Positions 1-8,829 of a stretch of 45,267 nt of DNA are shown here, piece by piece. Source of the stretch: Methylocystaceae bacterium (lineage in GTDB: Bacteria; Pseudomonadota; Alphaproteobacteria; Rhizobiales; Beijerinckiaceae); NCBI GenBank assembly GCA_003134075.1, contig PLAI01000309.1:1-45267 (forward strand). Reading direction: 5' to 3'. Numbering within the stretch: the first letter of the stretch is position 1; every line of letters begins with the position of its first letter. The position numbers and the translations under genes were made by a program. Under the pieces are notes generated by a model. It was not told where the DNA came from and searched no databases. It saw nothing but the letters and a program-made list of their open reading frames with translations.

Positions 1-137
1 TGGAGGCGACGCAGGCGGCGCTGGCCAAGCGCCCGGCCGCCTATCCGCGCATCGTCTTCACGTCGTCGCACACGGGCGAAGGCATAGCGGAGTTGCGCGC
101 CGCCATAGCCCGGCTGCTTTACGAACGAAACGCTTGA
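1..137 (+). CDS. engB: Ribosome-biogenesis GTPase EngB/YsxC, C-terminal fragment
   Basis: The first 137 bases hold the last 44 or so codons of a gene that enters from the left; the reading frame begins at base 3 and ends with TGA at 135-137. The residues end in a [22 protein letters not shown] stretch, which matches the G5 (SS-x-TGEGI) loop and final helix of EngB/YihA/YsxC, a P-loop GTPase acting in large ribosomal subunit assembly. The position just before argB is the usual place for engB in Hyphomicrobiales. Only the tail is visible, so the GTPase motifs G1-G4 cannot be checked and the call rests on this tail plus context. Confidence 0.75.
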   Translation, partial: EATQAALAKRPAAYPRIVFTSSHTGEGIAELRAAIARLLYERNA

Positions 138-195
138 AATTCCGCCGCGCCCCGGTCTAACTGCGGCGCAAGCCCTCAAGCTTCGGAGCCGCAAC

Positions 196-1080
196 ATGAC
201 CGACACCAGCCAGGACGGCGCCCTGCAGCAAGCTAAAATCCTCATGCAGGCGCTGCCGCATATGCTGCGCTACGACGAGGCCATCGTCGTCGTGAAATAT
301 GGCGGCCATGCAATGGGCGACGACGAGGTGGCGCGCGATTTCGCGCGCGACATGGTGCTGCTGGAGCAATCGGGCGTGAATCCCGTGGTCGTGCACGGCG
401 GCGGTCCGCAGATCGGCGCCATGCTGAAAAAACTCGGCATAGCCTCGCAGTTTTCGGACGGCCTGCGCGTGACCGACAGAGCCACCATGGACATCGTCGA
501 AATGGTGCTCGCCGGCTCGATCAACAAGCAGATCGTCGGCTTTATCAACGCCGAAGGCGGCCGCGCCATCGGCCTATGCGGCAAGGACGGACGCATGGTC
601 ACCGCGGCCAAGATCGCGCGTCCCGCCAACAGCGCCGGCGACCAGATCGATCGAGGCTTCGTCGGAGAGGTGACCAAGGTTGACACGACGGTGCTCGATC
701 AGGTGCTGGGGCGCGAACTGATCCCGGTGCTGGCCCCGATCGCCCAAGGGCCGGGCGGCGACACATACAATATCAACGCCGACACTTTCGCCGGCGCCAT
801 CGCCGGCGCCCTGGGCGCCAAGCGACTGCTGTTTCTCACCGACGTGCCCGGCGTGCTCGATAAGGACAAGAAACTCATCGAGCAATTGAGGGTCGCCGAC
901 ATTCCCGGCCTCATCGCCGACGGCACGATCACCGGCGGAATGATCCCGAAGGTGGAAACCTGCATGTATGCGATCGAACGCGGCGTGGAGGGCGTCGTCA
1001 TTCTCGACGGCAAGCTGCCCCACGCGGTGCTGATCGAACTCCTGACCGACCACGGCGCCGGCACGCTGATAACGAGATGA
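196..1080 (+). CDS. argB: Acetylglutamate kinase
   Basis: This 294-residue protein phosphorylates N-acetyl-L-glutamate with ATP, the second step of cytosolic arginine synthesis. It belongs to the amino-acid kinase fold. Visible motifs are the phosphate-binding VKYGGHAM around Lys34, the glycine loop VHGGGPQ at about 66-72, NADTFAGA at about 194-201 and the ITGGMIPK loop near 247-252. Length is normal for the family. The ATG start at 196 has a GGAG Shine-Dalgarno seven bases upstream. The stop overlaps the start of the next gene by four bases (ATGA), which implies translational coupling. The long N-terminal helix region before the kinase core is typical of hexameric, arginine-inhibited ArgB enzymes, so feedback inhibition is likely but inferred. 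Confidence 0.97.
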   Translation: MTDTSQDGALQQAKILMQALPHMLRYDEAIVVVKYGGHAMGDDEVARDFARDMVLLEQSGVNPVVVHGGGPQIGAMLKKLGIASQFSDGLRVTDRATMDIVEMVLAGSINKQIVGFINAEGGRAIGLCGKDGRMVTAAKIARPANSAGDQIDRGFVGEVTKVDTTVLDQVLGRELIPVLAPIAQGPGGDTYNINADTFAGAIAGALGAKRLLFLTDVPGVLDKDKKLIEQLRVADIPGLIADGTITGGMIPKVETCMYAIERGVEGVVILDGKLPHAVLIELLTDHGAGTLITR

Positions 1081-1838
1081 CCCGCGAAGCCGCGAATCCG
1101 ATGCCTTGTTCCTCCGACATTGAATCCGCCGCCAAGGTCGAGGCCAAGCGCATCGCCGCGTCATTCGCTTCGATAGACACTTTCGTGTTCGATCTCGACA
1201 ATACGCTTTATCCCGCGTCAAGCGACCTCTGGCCAGAGATCGACGACCGCATAACGCTGTTCATGATCCGTCTGTTCGGGCTCGACAGCCTGTCGCTACG
1301 CGCGCTGCAAAAGCATTATTATCTGCGCTACGGCACGACGCTGCGCGGGCTGATGACCGAACACGGCGTCGACGCGGAAGTCTATCTGAGCTATGTGCAC
1401 GACATCGACCGTTCGTCGCTGGCCCCCGATCACACGCTCGCCGCGGCGATCGCGGCGTTGCCGGGGCGCAAGCTGATCCTCACCAATGGTTCGCGCGACC
1501 ATGCGCTGAAGACGGCCCGGCAGCTCGGGATCGATCATTTATTCGAAGATGTGTTCGACATCATCGCCGCCGACTTTATCGCCAAGCCGGACGAAGGCGC
1601 CTATGCGCGCTTTTTCGACAAGCACGCGGTGGAGCCGCGACGGGCGGCTCTGTTCGAGGACATCGCGCGAAATTTGGTCGTCCCGCATCTGCGCGGCATG
1701 ACCACCGTGCTCGTGACGCCGCCCAAAGGCGAGGAGCGCGAGCGGGAGGCTTGGGAACTCTCCCATGGCGCGGAGCCGCACGTCGACTTTGTCGCCGAAA
1801 ATCTCGCCGCGTTTCTCGAGTCGATCCCGTCGCGTTGA
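1077..1838 (+). CDS. HAD-superfamily pyrimidine 5'-nucleotidase
   Basis: A 253-residue haloacid-dehalogenase-type hydrolase of the pyrimidine 5'-nucleotidase group (SDT1/PHM8-like), expected to dephosphorylate UMP/CMP in the cytoplasm. HAD motif I is FDLDNTLYP with nucleophile Asp39 and acid/base Asp41. Motif II is LTNGS at 135-139, motif III the lysine in AKPDE (Lys170), and motif IV the FED acid pair near 194-195. The start at 1077 overlaps the argB stop by four bases. An internal ATG at 1101 is an alternative that would remove eight residues before the conserved core. Co-directional and overlapping with argB, so part of the same transcript; this pairing is common in Hyphomicrobiales although the enzymes act in different pathways. 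Confidence 0.9.
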   Translation: MTREAANPMPCSSDIESAAKVEAKRIAASFASIDTFVFDLDNTLYPASSDLWPEIDDRITLFMIRLFGLDSLSLRALQKHYYLRYGTTLRGLMTEHGVDAEVYLSYVHDIDRSSLAPDHTLAAAIAALPGRKLILTNGSRDHALKTARQLGIDHLFEDVFDIIAADFIAKPDEGAYARFFDKHAVEPRRAALFEDIARNLVVPHLRGMTTVLVTPPKGEEREREAWELSHGAEPHVDFVAENLAAFLESIPSR

Positions 1839-1853
1839 AAACCGCGGCGCGCC

Positions 1854-2153
1854 TCAACCTCCCTCGACCCGCTCACGCAAGACGTTGGAAGGCTTGAACG
1901 ACACCACGAGACGCGCCGAAACTTTCGCGCCCTCGCCGGTCTTGGGGTTTCGGCCGATACGCTCGCGCTTTTCGCGCACGCTGAACGTGCCAAATGACGA
2001 TAGTTTCACGTCCTCCTGAGTGACGACACAGTCAAAGATTTCGTTCAAGACCATTTCAACCGCAATTGCGGCCTGCGTGAGGGGCAACCCAACGGCGCCC
2101 TGGACCGCCTTGGCCAGATCCGCGCGAGTGATTGTTTGCGCGCCCAACGTCAT
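1854..2153 (-). CDS. ihfA: Integration host factor subunit alpha
   Basis: A 99-residue member of the HU/IHF DNA-bending family. The VKLSSFGTFSVREKRERIGRNPKTGE-type stretch (residues about 49-74) contains the beta-arm with the intercalating-proline context RNPKTGE, and the C-terminus shows the FKPSN motif seen in IhfA. The N-terminal dimerisation helices are more divergent than in most alphaproteobacterial IhfA proteins. It is the last gene of a plsX-fabH-ihfA cluster, the conserved location in this class. The ATG at 2153 follows a GGGGAG Shine-Dalgarno by only two bases; the TTG two codons downstream would sit at a more usual distance, so the exact start is uncertain. A 319-bp AT-rich gap before it suggests its own promoter. 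Confidence 0.85.
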   Translation of the reverse strand: MTLGAQTITRADLAKAVQGAVGLPLTQAAIAVEMVLNEIFDCVVTQEDVKLSSFGTFSVREKRERIGRNPKTGEGAKVSARLVVSFKPSNVLRERVEGG

Positions 2154-2472
2154 ATCTCCCCATCATCTTTGCGCCGACCGGCGCTTATGCTCCCAATCTT
2201 CTTCCCTGAGATTTTTAGTCCCTCGCATCTTTGACTAGAAAAGCTTAGGGCGACAGACGCGCCCATTGGACCTTTCCGAAAAAGACGTCGACGCTTCTCG
2301 CTAGCAACAGGGAAAACGACGAACGCCGAAGGATTTTTGAAGCACAGGCTTGAAATCGGCTACACGCCGGAATGTTCCAGAAAAGAACAGAAAAATCAAG
2401 TCTAGTTCATAACTTGTCGTTAATTGTTAAGAATAGCGGCGCTTTTCAAAAAAGATGTTTAATCGCACATAC
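2154..2472. other. AT-rich intergenic region between fabH and ihfA
   Basis: No gene was found here. Roughly 2380-2475 is strikingly AT-rich for this genome (runs such as TTAATTGTTAAG) and lies upstream of ihfA, so it probably carries the ihfA promoter. Read on the minus strand there is a weak CAAGT/ACTTG stem (arms near 2398-2417) followed by ATTTTT that might attenuate fabH readthrough, but five base pairs is not enough to call a terminator. The short GGAACATTCC palindrome at about 2371-2380 has no assigned role. Confidence 0.5.
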
Positions 2473-3462
2473 TTACCATCGCAGAAGCGCGGCGCCCCAA
2501 GTGAAACCGCCGCCCACGGCCTCGAGCATCACGAGATCGTTTTGCTTGATGCGGCCGTCCGCGGCCGCCGCCGCGAGCGCCAGCGGAATGGAAGCAGCCG
2601 ACGTGTTGCCATGGCCTTGCACGGTGATGACCACTTTTTCGGGCGCTATTCCAAGCTTGGCGGCGGACATGTCGATGATGCGCCGATTGGCTTGATGCGG
2701 CACGAACCAGTCGAGATCCTCCGCGGTCAAACCCGTCGCGGCGAAGGCGTCCTTGACGACGTCGGTGACCATGCCGACCGCGAAGCGAAACACTTCCTTG
2801 CCCTCCATGCGCAGATGGCCGACCGTTTGGGTGGCCGATGGGCCGCCGTCGACGTGGAGTTTGGAGCGATGACGCCCGTCCGAGCGTAGATGCGTCGTCA
2901 GCACGCCGCGGTCGGCGTTGTCGCCGGCGCCCCACGCCGCCTCCAGCACGACGGCGCCGGCGCCATCGCCGAACAACACGCAAGTCGAACGGTCGGTCCA
3001 ATCGATGATGCGCGAAAAAGTCTCGGCCCCGATCACCAAGGCGCGTTTATGCGAACCGCTGCGCAAAAATTTATCCGCCGTCGTCAGCGCGAAGATGAAA
3101 CCCGAGCAGACCGCCTGCAAATCGAAGGCGACGCCATGCGTCATCCCGAGCATCGCCTGTATCTGCGTGGCGGTCGAGGGAAAGGTGTAATCAGGCGTCG
3201 AGGTCGCGACGATGACGAGATCGATATCGGCCGGAGTGAGCGCGGCATGGGCCAGAGCGGCGCGAGCCGCTTTCTCGCCCAACATGGAAGTCGTCTCCCC
3301 CGCCGCGGCGATGTGTCGCTCCTTGATGCCGGTGCGTTGGACGATCCATTCATCGCTGGTGTCGACCATCTTGGAGAGTTCGTCGTTGGTGAGCACGCGC
3401 TCTGGCAAATAGGCGCCGACGCCCCGCACCACGGAACGCATCACGCTAAATTTTTCTGTCAC
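2473..3462 (-). CDS. fabH: Beta-ketoacyl-ACP synthase III (FabH)
   Basis: A 329-residue thiolase-fold condensing enzyme that joins acetyl-CoA and malonyl-ACP to start type II fatty acid synthesis. The catalytic triad is visible: Cys119 in the AVCSGF motif, His256 in the VPHQANRRI motif and Asn286 in GHGNTSAAS. Length matches the family (about 320-330). The start at 3462 lies three bases after the plsX stop, so it is almost certainly co-transcribed and probably translationally coupled with plsX; an internal ATG at residue 8 is a possible alternative. The plsX-fabH pair links phospholipid and fatty-acid initiation. No unusual substitutions were seen. Confidence 0.97.
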   Translation of the reverse strand: MTEKFSVMRSVVRGVGAYLPERVLTNDELSKMVDTSDEWIVQRTGIKERHIAAAGETTSMLGEKAARAALAHAALTPADIDLVIVATSTPDYTFPSTATQIQAMLGMTHGVAFDLQAVCSGFIFALTTADKFLRSGSHKRALVIGAETFSRIIDWTDRSTCVLFGDGAGAVVLEAAWGAGDNADRGVLTTHLRSDGRHRSKLHVDGGPSATQTVGHLRMEGKEVFRFAVGMVTDVVKDAFAATGLTAEDLDWFVPHQANRRIIDMSAAKLGIAPEKVVITVQGHGNTSAASIPLALAAAAADGRIKQNDLVMLEAVGGGFTWGAALLRW

Positions 3463-3465
3463 GGA

Positions 3466-4560
3466 TCATATTCCTGCCGAAGGCGGCGAAGAGAGCGCGG
3501 AGCTGTCGCTCGTCTCTTCCAGCGAAGCCGCGTTGTCATGTTCATGGGCGATGGTCGCCGTGTCCCGGATTTTCGCGAGCAGTTCGTTGCGCACCATCTC
3601 ATAGCCGATTTCGACGGCGCGGGCGAAGCCGATCGCGTCCATCCCGCCATGGCTCTTGATGACGACGCCGTTGAGGCCGAGAAAAACCCCGCCGTTGACA
3701 TTGCGCGTGTCCAGCTTGGCGCGCATCTCCTCGAAGGCGCCGCGCGCGAGCAGCGCGCCGAGCTTGGTCAGCAGCGAGCGGCGCATCGCGTCGCGCAGAA
3801 GATTCTTGATTTGCGTCGCCGTGCCTTCGGCGGTTTTGAGCGCGATATTGCCAGCGAATCCCTCGGTGACGACGACATCGACCACGCCCTGGCCAATACT
3901 GTCGCCCTCGACGAAGCCCTGATAGTCGAGATTGGGCAGTCGCGCGTCCTTCAGGAGTTTCGAGGCGGCCTTGACCTCCTCGACGCCCTTGATTTCCTCG
4001 GTGCCGACATTGAGCAGGCCGACCGTCGGCCGTTCGACGTGCAAAATGATGCGCGCCATCGCCGAACCCATGATCGCGAGATCGACGAGATGCCGAGCGT
4101 CCGCCCCGACCGAAGCGCCGAGGTCGAGCACGACCGACTGGCCGCGTTGCGTCGGCCAAAGCGCTGCCAGGGCCGGTCGGTCAATGCCGGGAAGGGTGCG
4201 CAGACAGATTTTCGCCATCGCCATCAGCGCGCCGGTGTTGCCGGCCGAAACCGCCGCGTCCGCCTCGCCCTTCTTGACCGCCTCTATGGCCATCCACATC
4301 GAGGAAACGCGGCGTCCCTGGCGCAGCGCGACGCTGGGCTTCTCGTCCATGCGGATCGACACGGCGGAGTGCCGCACCTCCGAACGCTCGGCGAGCGCGG
4401 GAAAAGCGGCCAACTCGGCCGAAATCGCCGTCCCATCGCCAAACAACAGAAAAAACGTGTCGGGACGACGTTGGAGCGCCAGAGCCGCTCCGGCGATGGT
4501 CGCGGCGGGACCAAAATCGCCGCCCATCGCGTCGAGCGCGATCCGAACCGGTGGGGCCAT
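3466..4560 (-). CDS. plsX: Phosphate acyltransferase PlsX
   Basis: A 364-residue cytosolic, membrane-associated enzyme that converts acyl-ACP plus phosphate into acyl-phosphate, the donor for PlsY in phosphatidic-acid synthesis. The N-terminus reads [12 protein letters not shown], the family signature, and later blocks include [20 protein letters not shown] and the [16 protein letters not shown] segment, all typical of PlsX. Length is slightly above the usual 330-350 because of an Ala/Ser-rich C-terminal tail. It sits between duf177 (223 bp upstream) and fabH (three bases downstream). In many bacteria rpmF lies between DUF177 and plsX; here that space holds no ribosomal protein gene. Confidence 0.96.
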   Translation of the reverse strand: MAPPVRIALDAMGGDFGPAATIAGAALALQRRPDTFFLLFGDGTAISAELAAFPALAERSEVRHSAVSIRMDEKPSVALRQGRRVSSMWMAIEAVKKGEADAAVSAGNTGALMAMAKICLRTLPGIDRPALAALWPTQRGQSVVLDLGASVGADARHLVDLAIMGSAMARIILHVERPTVGLLNVGTEEIKGVEEVKAASKLLKDARLPNLDYQGFVEGDSIGQGVVDVVVTEGFAGNIALKTAEGTATQIKNLLRDAMRRSLLTKLGALLARGAFEEMRAKLDTRNVNGGVFLGLNGVVIKSHGGMDAIGFARAVEIGYEMVRNELLAKIRDTATIAHEHDNAASLEETSDSSALSSPPSAGI

Positions 4561-4783
4561 CGTCGTATCAAACTCCTGAATGCCGCCACGGCTCCGCGTT
4601 TAACTCTCTCCCGCCGCGCCAGGGCTTGTTGGGCGAGCGTCGTCGCGATCTTGTGGCCAGACTTAGCGCCGCTCCAGCCGCGCGGCATGGCGCCCCTGGC
4701 CTTTACGTCGTCTTTATGGGGCGTGACTTGCCATTTGCCAGTCGCCAGCGCAAGAGCATTTGTCGCGAAACGGGAACCCGCGC

Positions 4784-5410
4784 CTAGGGACCGTCGCCTT
4801 GGGAGGACTTTCGTCCTCCCTGCCGCAGCGCGGCGAAAGGGCTTTCCTCCTCGCCGCCGGGCGCCGGCTCGCTGAACTTCGCGTCGGGTTTGCGCGGATA
4901 GGGATCGAGACCAAGCGTCAGGAATTCGCCGACAATGGCGCCAAGATCGATCGCGCCTCCGATCAACGGGTCCGGCGCGTCTTCTTCTAGATCGACGATC
5001 CGCGCCGGCGCGGGTTCATCTACGACATGCTCTTTCCAGCGCTCGCTTTTCTTGGCGGCGCGGCGCGGCGCGGCGCTCGCGCTCTTGCCCGGACCGGGCG
5101 GCGGCGCGAAGCGCAGATGCACGGGCGCGTCGACTTCCGCGTCGAAATCCTCCAGCGTGACGACGCAAGTCTGGCGAACCTTCGCCAGCAGATGGCCGGA
5201 AACCTCCAGCCCATCGGTCCCGCGGCGCGCGACGTGCAAGCGGGCTTCGAGCCCGGTCAGCGCGCGCAAATCATTCTCTTGCGCCAGCGCCGCGCATTCC
5301 TCGGCGTTCGGCTGGAGGAGAACATCCAATCCCTCCGCGGGAACGGCGGCGGCCTGCAAGGGCCGCGAAAAGGGAAGCGGCCAAGCTTCGTGAGCATCGT
5401 CTTTATTCAT
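4784..5410 (-). CDS. DUF177 (YceD-family) protein
   Basis: A 208-residue acidic protein of the DUF177/YceD family. The hallmark segment, a Cys followed by TLEDF and a short beta-rich stretch (RQTCVVTLEDF, Cys82), is present, followed by a Pro/Ala-rich region and an acidic DLEEDAPDPLIGGAIDLGAIVGEFLTLGLDPYPRK-type end that is characteristic of the family (position of the acidic part about 150-190). YceD homologues are linked to 23S rRNA or ribosome maturation, and plant homologues to chloroplast 23S rRNA; a molecular role here is inference. I chose the ATG at 5410 because GAGGA lies seven bases upstream; the longer frame from 5494 has no Shine-Dalgarno. It heads the minus-strand duf177-plsX-fabH-ihfA cluster. 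Confidence 0.88.
   Translation of the reverse strand: MNKDDAHEAWPLPFSRPLQAAAVPAEGLDVLLQPNAEECAALAQENDLRALTGLEARLHVARRGTDGLEVSGHLLAKVRQTCVVTLEDFDAEVDAPVHLRFAPPPGPGKSASAAPRRAAKKSERWKEHVVDEPAPARIVDLEEDAPDPLIGGAIDLGAIVGEFLTLGLDPYPRKPDAKFSEPAPGGEEESPFAALRQGGRKSSQGDGP
4801..4820. repeat. Perfect hairpin inside the 3' end of duf177
   Basis: GGGAGGAC and GTCCTCCC form an uninterrupted eight-base-pair inverted repeat around a TTTC loop. It overlaps the last dozen codons of the DUF177 gene, 17 bases before the stop. There is no T-tract, so it is not a standard intrinsic terminator; an mRNA-processing or attenuation role is possible but unproven. Confidence 0.6.
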
Positions 5411-5692
5411 CGCGCGATCCTCGTTTTCCGAGCCGGCGCGGCGCGAGAACTCACCCGCGAGCTTTTCGCCGGCCTCTCGCCCCCGCTTCGCCATAAATTA
5501 AAGCCATTTGCTGTTTAGCGCCAGCGATGACGTTCGCGCGAACCAGCTTCGCGCGAGATTGGTCTTGCCGAGCGGACCTATGAACAGCTTGCTTTCGCTA
5601 TCCGCCAAGGATACGCATGCTTTAAAGAAGATTTACCGGCGATGCGCGTTACGATCTGGCGTCGTCTAAATTTTAAAACAGCGGAGACTAAA

Positions 5693-6169
5693 ATGACGGC
5701 GACCGTCTTGCGTGTTGTTTCCCGGCGTATGGCGTTCACCGGAGCCGCCGCTTTGCTCTCGGTGGGACTTTCGGGATGTCTCGGTTACGACGGCGTGATC
5801 AATCGCGGCGCCGTGTTCGATCAGCGCAGAGTCGAGCAAGTGAAGCCGGGCACTCCCGCGCCGCAGGTTCTGCAGACGCTCGGCACGCCGTCGACGACCT
5901 CGACGGTTGGCGGCGACGCCTGGTATTACGTCAGCCAACGCACCGAACGCGATCTCGCCTTCATGCCGGCCAAGATTACCGACCAACATGTTGTCGCGGT
6001 CTACTTCGACAAGGAAAAGAAGGTCAAGCGCATCGCCGATTATGGCCTCGAAGACGGCAAGCCGATCGACTTCGTCACCCGCCAGACCCCAACCGCCGGC
6101 GCCGAGTCCAATCTGGTGCGCAGCATGATGGGCGCCATGTCGAATATTTCGAGCCTCTCGCCGTTCTAA
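5693..6169 (+). CDS. bamE: Outer-membrane assembly lipoprotein BamE (SmpA/OmlA)
   Basis: A 158-residue lipoprotein of the SmpA/OmlA family, an accessory subunit of the BAM complex that folds beta-barrel proteins into the outer membrane. The signal peptide ends in a lipobox LSGC with the lipidated cysteine at about residue 29. The following domain contains the family features VKPGTPAPQVLQTLGTPS and the WYYVSQRTER beta strand. I place the start at the ATG at 5693, preceded by GGAG, rather than the in-frame ATG at 5642, which lacks a ribosome-binding site and would add 17 residues before the signal peptide. It is divergent from the duf177-plsX-fabH-ihfA operon, the usual arrangement in this class. 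Confidence 0.92.
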   Translation: MTATVLRVVSRRMAFTGAAALLSVGLSGCLGYDGVINRGAVFDQRRVEQVKPGTPAPQVLQTLGTPSTTSTVGGDAWYYVSQRTERDLAFMPAKITDQHVVAVYFDKEKKVKRIADYGLEDGKPIDFVTRQTPTAGAESNLVRSMMGAMSNISSLSPF

Positions 6170-6390
6170 AGCCCGGCATCCGCGTCAACCTTGATGGCGC
6201 TTTTGTGACACAGCCAAAGCGTCGCTGTCGGCGCGGACGCCTCAAACGCCACGCTTCTCTAGCCCACGCCGAGCAATGGCCGCGCTCGCGAATTAAGGCC
6301 GCGGCGCGGCGCGTCCCGCCGATTTTTAGCCGTTTCCTACCGCTAGATTGCTTTTGCATCATTCCTTCAGAGAAGCAAAGGCTCTCCCGC

Positions 6391-7452
6391 ATGAGTTTAT
6401 TGGACGCCGATTATCCGGGAACTTACGCGACACCCTTCGAGACCTTGCGTAATCGGCGCGCCTCCTTGAAATTCACGCTCCCGCGCTGGTCGCGCGAATG
6501 GGCGATGGCGGCGCTGCCGCCCTTGGCGCGCGCACTGTCCGTCGCGGGCTTGCTCGCCGGCGTTTTCGCCGCGGCGACGGGGGACCGTACGGAACTCGCG
6601 AAACCCGCCCCGTCGGCGCCCCGCCTCGCGCGCGCCCCTTCGCCGACCTTGATTCTCTCCCAAGATGGCAGTTTTCCGCTAGACTCCGATTTCTCGCTCG
6701 ATCAGGCGGCCCTCACCTGGGCGCGGCGACTGGCGCCGGGAGATCAAGGCGACCGCCCGGGCACGATGCGCTTCGGCGCGATGCGGGTTCAGCGGTCGAT
6801 CGTCGAGCGCGTCGTGAAGGCCGCCCGGACGACCGGTTCCGACCCGGCCTTGCTCATGAGCATCGCCGACAAGGAGTCGAGCTTCGCGTCCAGCGCCAAG
6901 GCGAGCACATCCTCGGCCAGCGGATTGTTCCAGTTCGTCGAGACGACTTGGCTGAAGGCTCTGAGATCCTTTGGCTGGCGTTATGGCCGCGAGGAAGAGG
7001 CCAAGGCGATCCAAGGCGAGGACGAGCATCCGGTGATCGCGCCGCGAAAGCGCGCCGAGATACTGCAGTTGCGCGACGATCCCTATCTTTCCGCCGCTTT
7101 GGCGGCGGAGATGCTCAAGCACGACGGCGCCAAAATCTCCGAACATCTGGGCCGGTCGCTCACCGCCGGCGAAACCTATCTCATTCATTTCCTCGGCCCC
7201 GAGGACGCGGAGCGCTTCATGACGAAGTTGGACGCCGAACCCCAGGCCTCGGCGGCGCGGCTGCTGCCAAAGCCAGCAAGGGCCAACAAGACGATATTTT
7301 ATGAGCGACTGGGCCGCAGGATGAAGGATCGCTCGGTCAGCGAAGTGCACGAAGCCTTCGAGCACATGATGGGCAGTCGCGTCAGCCGCTATCAGGATGT
7401 CGAAACCCAACTGCCTCCAGAGGCGCAAGCCTACGCGGAACCGACCAGATAA
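6391..7452 (+). CDS. Lytic transglycosylase (SLT/GH23-type domain) with N-terminal membrane anchor
   Basis: A 353-residue protein with an SLT-like peptidoglycan lytic transglycosylase domain, expected to cleave glycan strands in the periplasm. A hydrophobic segment at about 41-62 follows a basic N-terminus and probably acts as an uncleaved anchor or signal. The domain spans roughly 130-310: catalytic Glu162 in the IADKESSF motif, then ASGLFQFVETTW near 177-187 and the AGETYLIHFLGPEDAERF block typical of alphaproteobacterial members. The ATG at 6391 was chosen because the frame upstream reads through bamE in another phase and has no family similarity. Between bamE and this gene 221 bases hold no ORF of interest. 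A convergent protease gene ends 26 bases downstream. Confidence 0.85.
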   Translation: MSLLDADYPGTYATPFETLRNRRASLKFTLPRWSREWAMAALPPLARALSVAGLLAGVFAAATGDRTELAKPAPSAPRLARAPSPTLILSQDGSFPLDSDFSLDQAALTWARRLAPGDQGDRPGTMRFGAMRVQRSIVERVVKAARTTGSDPALLMSIADKESSFASSAKASTSSASGLFQFVETTWLKALRSFGWRYGREEEAKAIQGEDEHPVIAPRKRAEILQLRDDPYLSAALAAEMLKHDGAKISEHLGRSLTAGETYLIHFLGPEDAERFMTKLDAEPQASAARLLPKPARANKTIFYERLGRRMKDRSVSEVHEAFEHMMGSRVSRYQDVETQLPPEAQAYAEPTR

Positions 7453-7478
7453 CAGCCGAGGAAGAGGGTCGGGAAAGC

Positions 7479-8084
7479 CTATCTGCGCAGCAACAACGAT
7501 CCCGACGCCATTTCCACTTTCGACAGACGCGACAGAAAGGTCATGCCGAGCAGGCTGATGTTCATCACGCCGCGCTCCGCCACGATGGCGTCCACGTCGT
7601 AGATCTGCATAGAGCCGATCTGGACTTCGCGCAGTTTCACCGGCGCAGCGTGGGCAACCCCATTCGCCGTGTTGATTGGAATGGTGAAATCCGACGGCAA
7701 TGGGAAAACACCCAACGCCGCCGCGTCCTCGTTTCTGAGCGCGACCATGGTCGCGCCCGTGTCGACCACCATTTTCAGCGCTTGTCCGCTGACGAAAACG
7801 TCGGTCACGTAATGACCCTGCGCGTTGGCGGGAATGCGATACTCGTCCAGCGCCGAGACCGGCGCGTAAACCGGCGCCGAGGTCGCCGCCAAGGCCTCGA
7901 TCCGCAGCGGGGCCGTGGCCGCGACTCTCGTCGGCGCGGCGTCCTTGGCGTCGTTCGTCCCGTTCGAAGGCTTCAACGCGACTTGCGCGAGAATCATCGC
8001 GCAAACAACGGCGATGGCCGCGAATTTCAGGGTTTGGCCGAGCATGACGCCAGATCCGGGCGCGAAGCTGTATTTCTCCGCCAA
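7479..8084 (-). CDS. Membrane-anchored retropepsin-like aspartic protease (TIGR02281 type)
   Basis: A 201-residue protein with one transmembrane helix at about 18-36, a linker, and a clan AA aspartic protease domain. The single catalytic motif is VVDTGATMVAL with Asp108, followed by flap-like strands and the ISLLGMTFLSRL block near the C-terminus, as in the TIGR02281 family. Such proteins work as homodimers, like retroviral proteases, with the active site in the periplasm. Related alphaproteobacterial enzymes include PerP, which removes a polarity factor in Caulobacter, but the target here is unknown. An ATG at residue 14 (8045) is an alternative start. It converges on the lytic transglycosylase gene. 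Confidence 0.85.
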   Translation of the reverse strand: MAEKYSFAPGSGVMLGQTLKFAAIAVVCAMILAQVALKPSNGTNDAKDAAPTRVAATAPLRIEALAATSAPVYAPVSALDEYRIPANAQGHYVTDVFVSGQALKMVVDTGATMVALRNEDAAALGVFPLPSDFTIPINTANGVAHAAPVKLREVQIGSMQIYDVDAIVAERGVMNISLLGMTFLSRLSKVEMASGSLLLRR

Positions 8085-8203
8085 CCGCGCGCGCCGTCGG
8101 CCAAGGCAAAGATTGCGATCGAGGCGAAACTAGCCTTGCAATGCTTGCCATCCGCTTAAAGTGACAGCGAAAAACCGAGCGGCGGTTCGCCCCGAGCGAC
8201 CGC

Positions 8204-8683
8204 TCAGCCCCGAACGGAGAGCTTGCGATAGGGATTGTCGGAGTTGGTCACGTAGACGTGGCCCGCGTCCGTCTTGGCCCATTCGACCGTTTCGGCGGGG
8301 AGCGCGATCTTGATGGAGACGACCCTGACCGGGTAGTCCGCCGTCGCCGAGACTTCGGCGAGTTTGACCTCGCCCCCGGCCGGGCCGACCGAAAAATCCG
8401 CGACGACCGCGCCGTCGGCCTTATAGGCGCGAGCGAAGCCCGGCGTTCCGGTCGAGGCCGCCTTCACGGACTCTTCGGCAAAGAGCGGCGTCAGCCTGTC
8501 ATCGGCCTCGCCCTCGGCGAAGGCCGGCGTGGCGAAAGCGAGGCTCGCCAGCAGCGCGCTACGAGTCACGGCGTGATCCGCGCTCGGCGGCCGGCCTGTC
8601 GAGTAGATTTCAAGCTTGCCGCCGTCGAGCGCCGCTTTGATCTCGTCGAATGTCGCCGCGGAAAATGTCTCGGTCAGTCGCAT
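8204..8683 (-). CDS. Phage tail/structural-like hypothetical protein
   Basis: A 159-residue protein I cannot assign to a named family with certainty. The order of short motifs (an N-terminal helix, GGKLEIYSTGRPPSA, LLASLAFATPAFA, a Gly-rich AASTGTPGFARAYKADG stretch and alternating beta strands to the end) resembles small structural proteins found in tail or baseplate regions of tailed phages. The ATG at 8683 has an AGGGG Shine-Dalgarno ten bases upstream; an upstream in-frame start at 8770 lacks one. A GTG at 8557 would produce something that looks like a signal peptide, but that reading would discard the conserved N-terminal third. No other phage genes flank it, so it may be a relic or a domesticated gene. 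Confidence 0.5.
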   Translation of the reverse strand: MRLTETFSAATFDEIKAALDGGKLEIYSTGRPPSADHAVTRSALLASLAFATPAFAEGEADDRLTPLFAEESVKAASTGTPGFARAYKADGAVVADFSVGPAGGEVKLAEVSATADYPVRVVSIKIALPAETVEWAKTDAGHVYVTNSDNPYRKLSVRG

Positions 8684-8829
8684 GTGGTTCGCCCCTGTTG
8701 GTCGCGAGGCCGCCTTTTGTGAGAAAGACGACAGTCGCATCGTGATTTGGCGGCAAGGGGCAATTGTCATGCCGCCGCTTCGCGGGCGCCAAAATTGCTT
8801 ACCGCTAACGGCAGGATCACGCGAGCTGG

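Noticed and set aside
2395..2408. IHF-binding site for autoregulation of ihfA
   Set aside because: AATCAAGTCTAGTT resembles WATCAANNNNTTR but the TT pair is displaced by two bases, so it does not meet the consensus.
2890..4875. Long open frame on the plus strand (661 codons) opposite fabH and plsX
   Set aside because: It lies antisense to two clearly identified genes, has no family features, and is explained by high GC at third codon positions. The same applies to plus-strand frames opposite htrA (27549-29183) and ptsP (40392-43046).
8204..8557. GTG at 8557 giving an apparent signal peptide (LLASLAFATPAFA) for the phage-like gene
   Set aside because: The longer frame has a better ribosome-binding site and the hydrophobic stretch matches the position of a beta strand in the phage-like family pattern, so the signal-peptide look is likely a coincidence.
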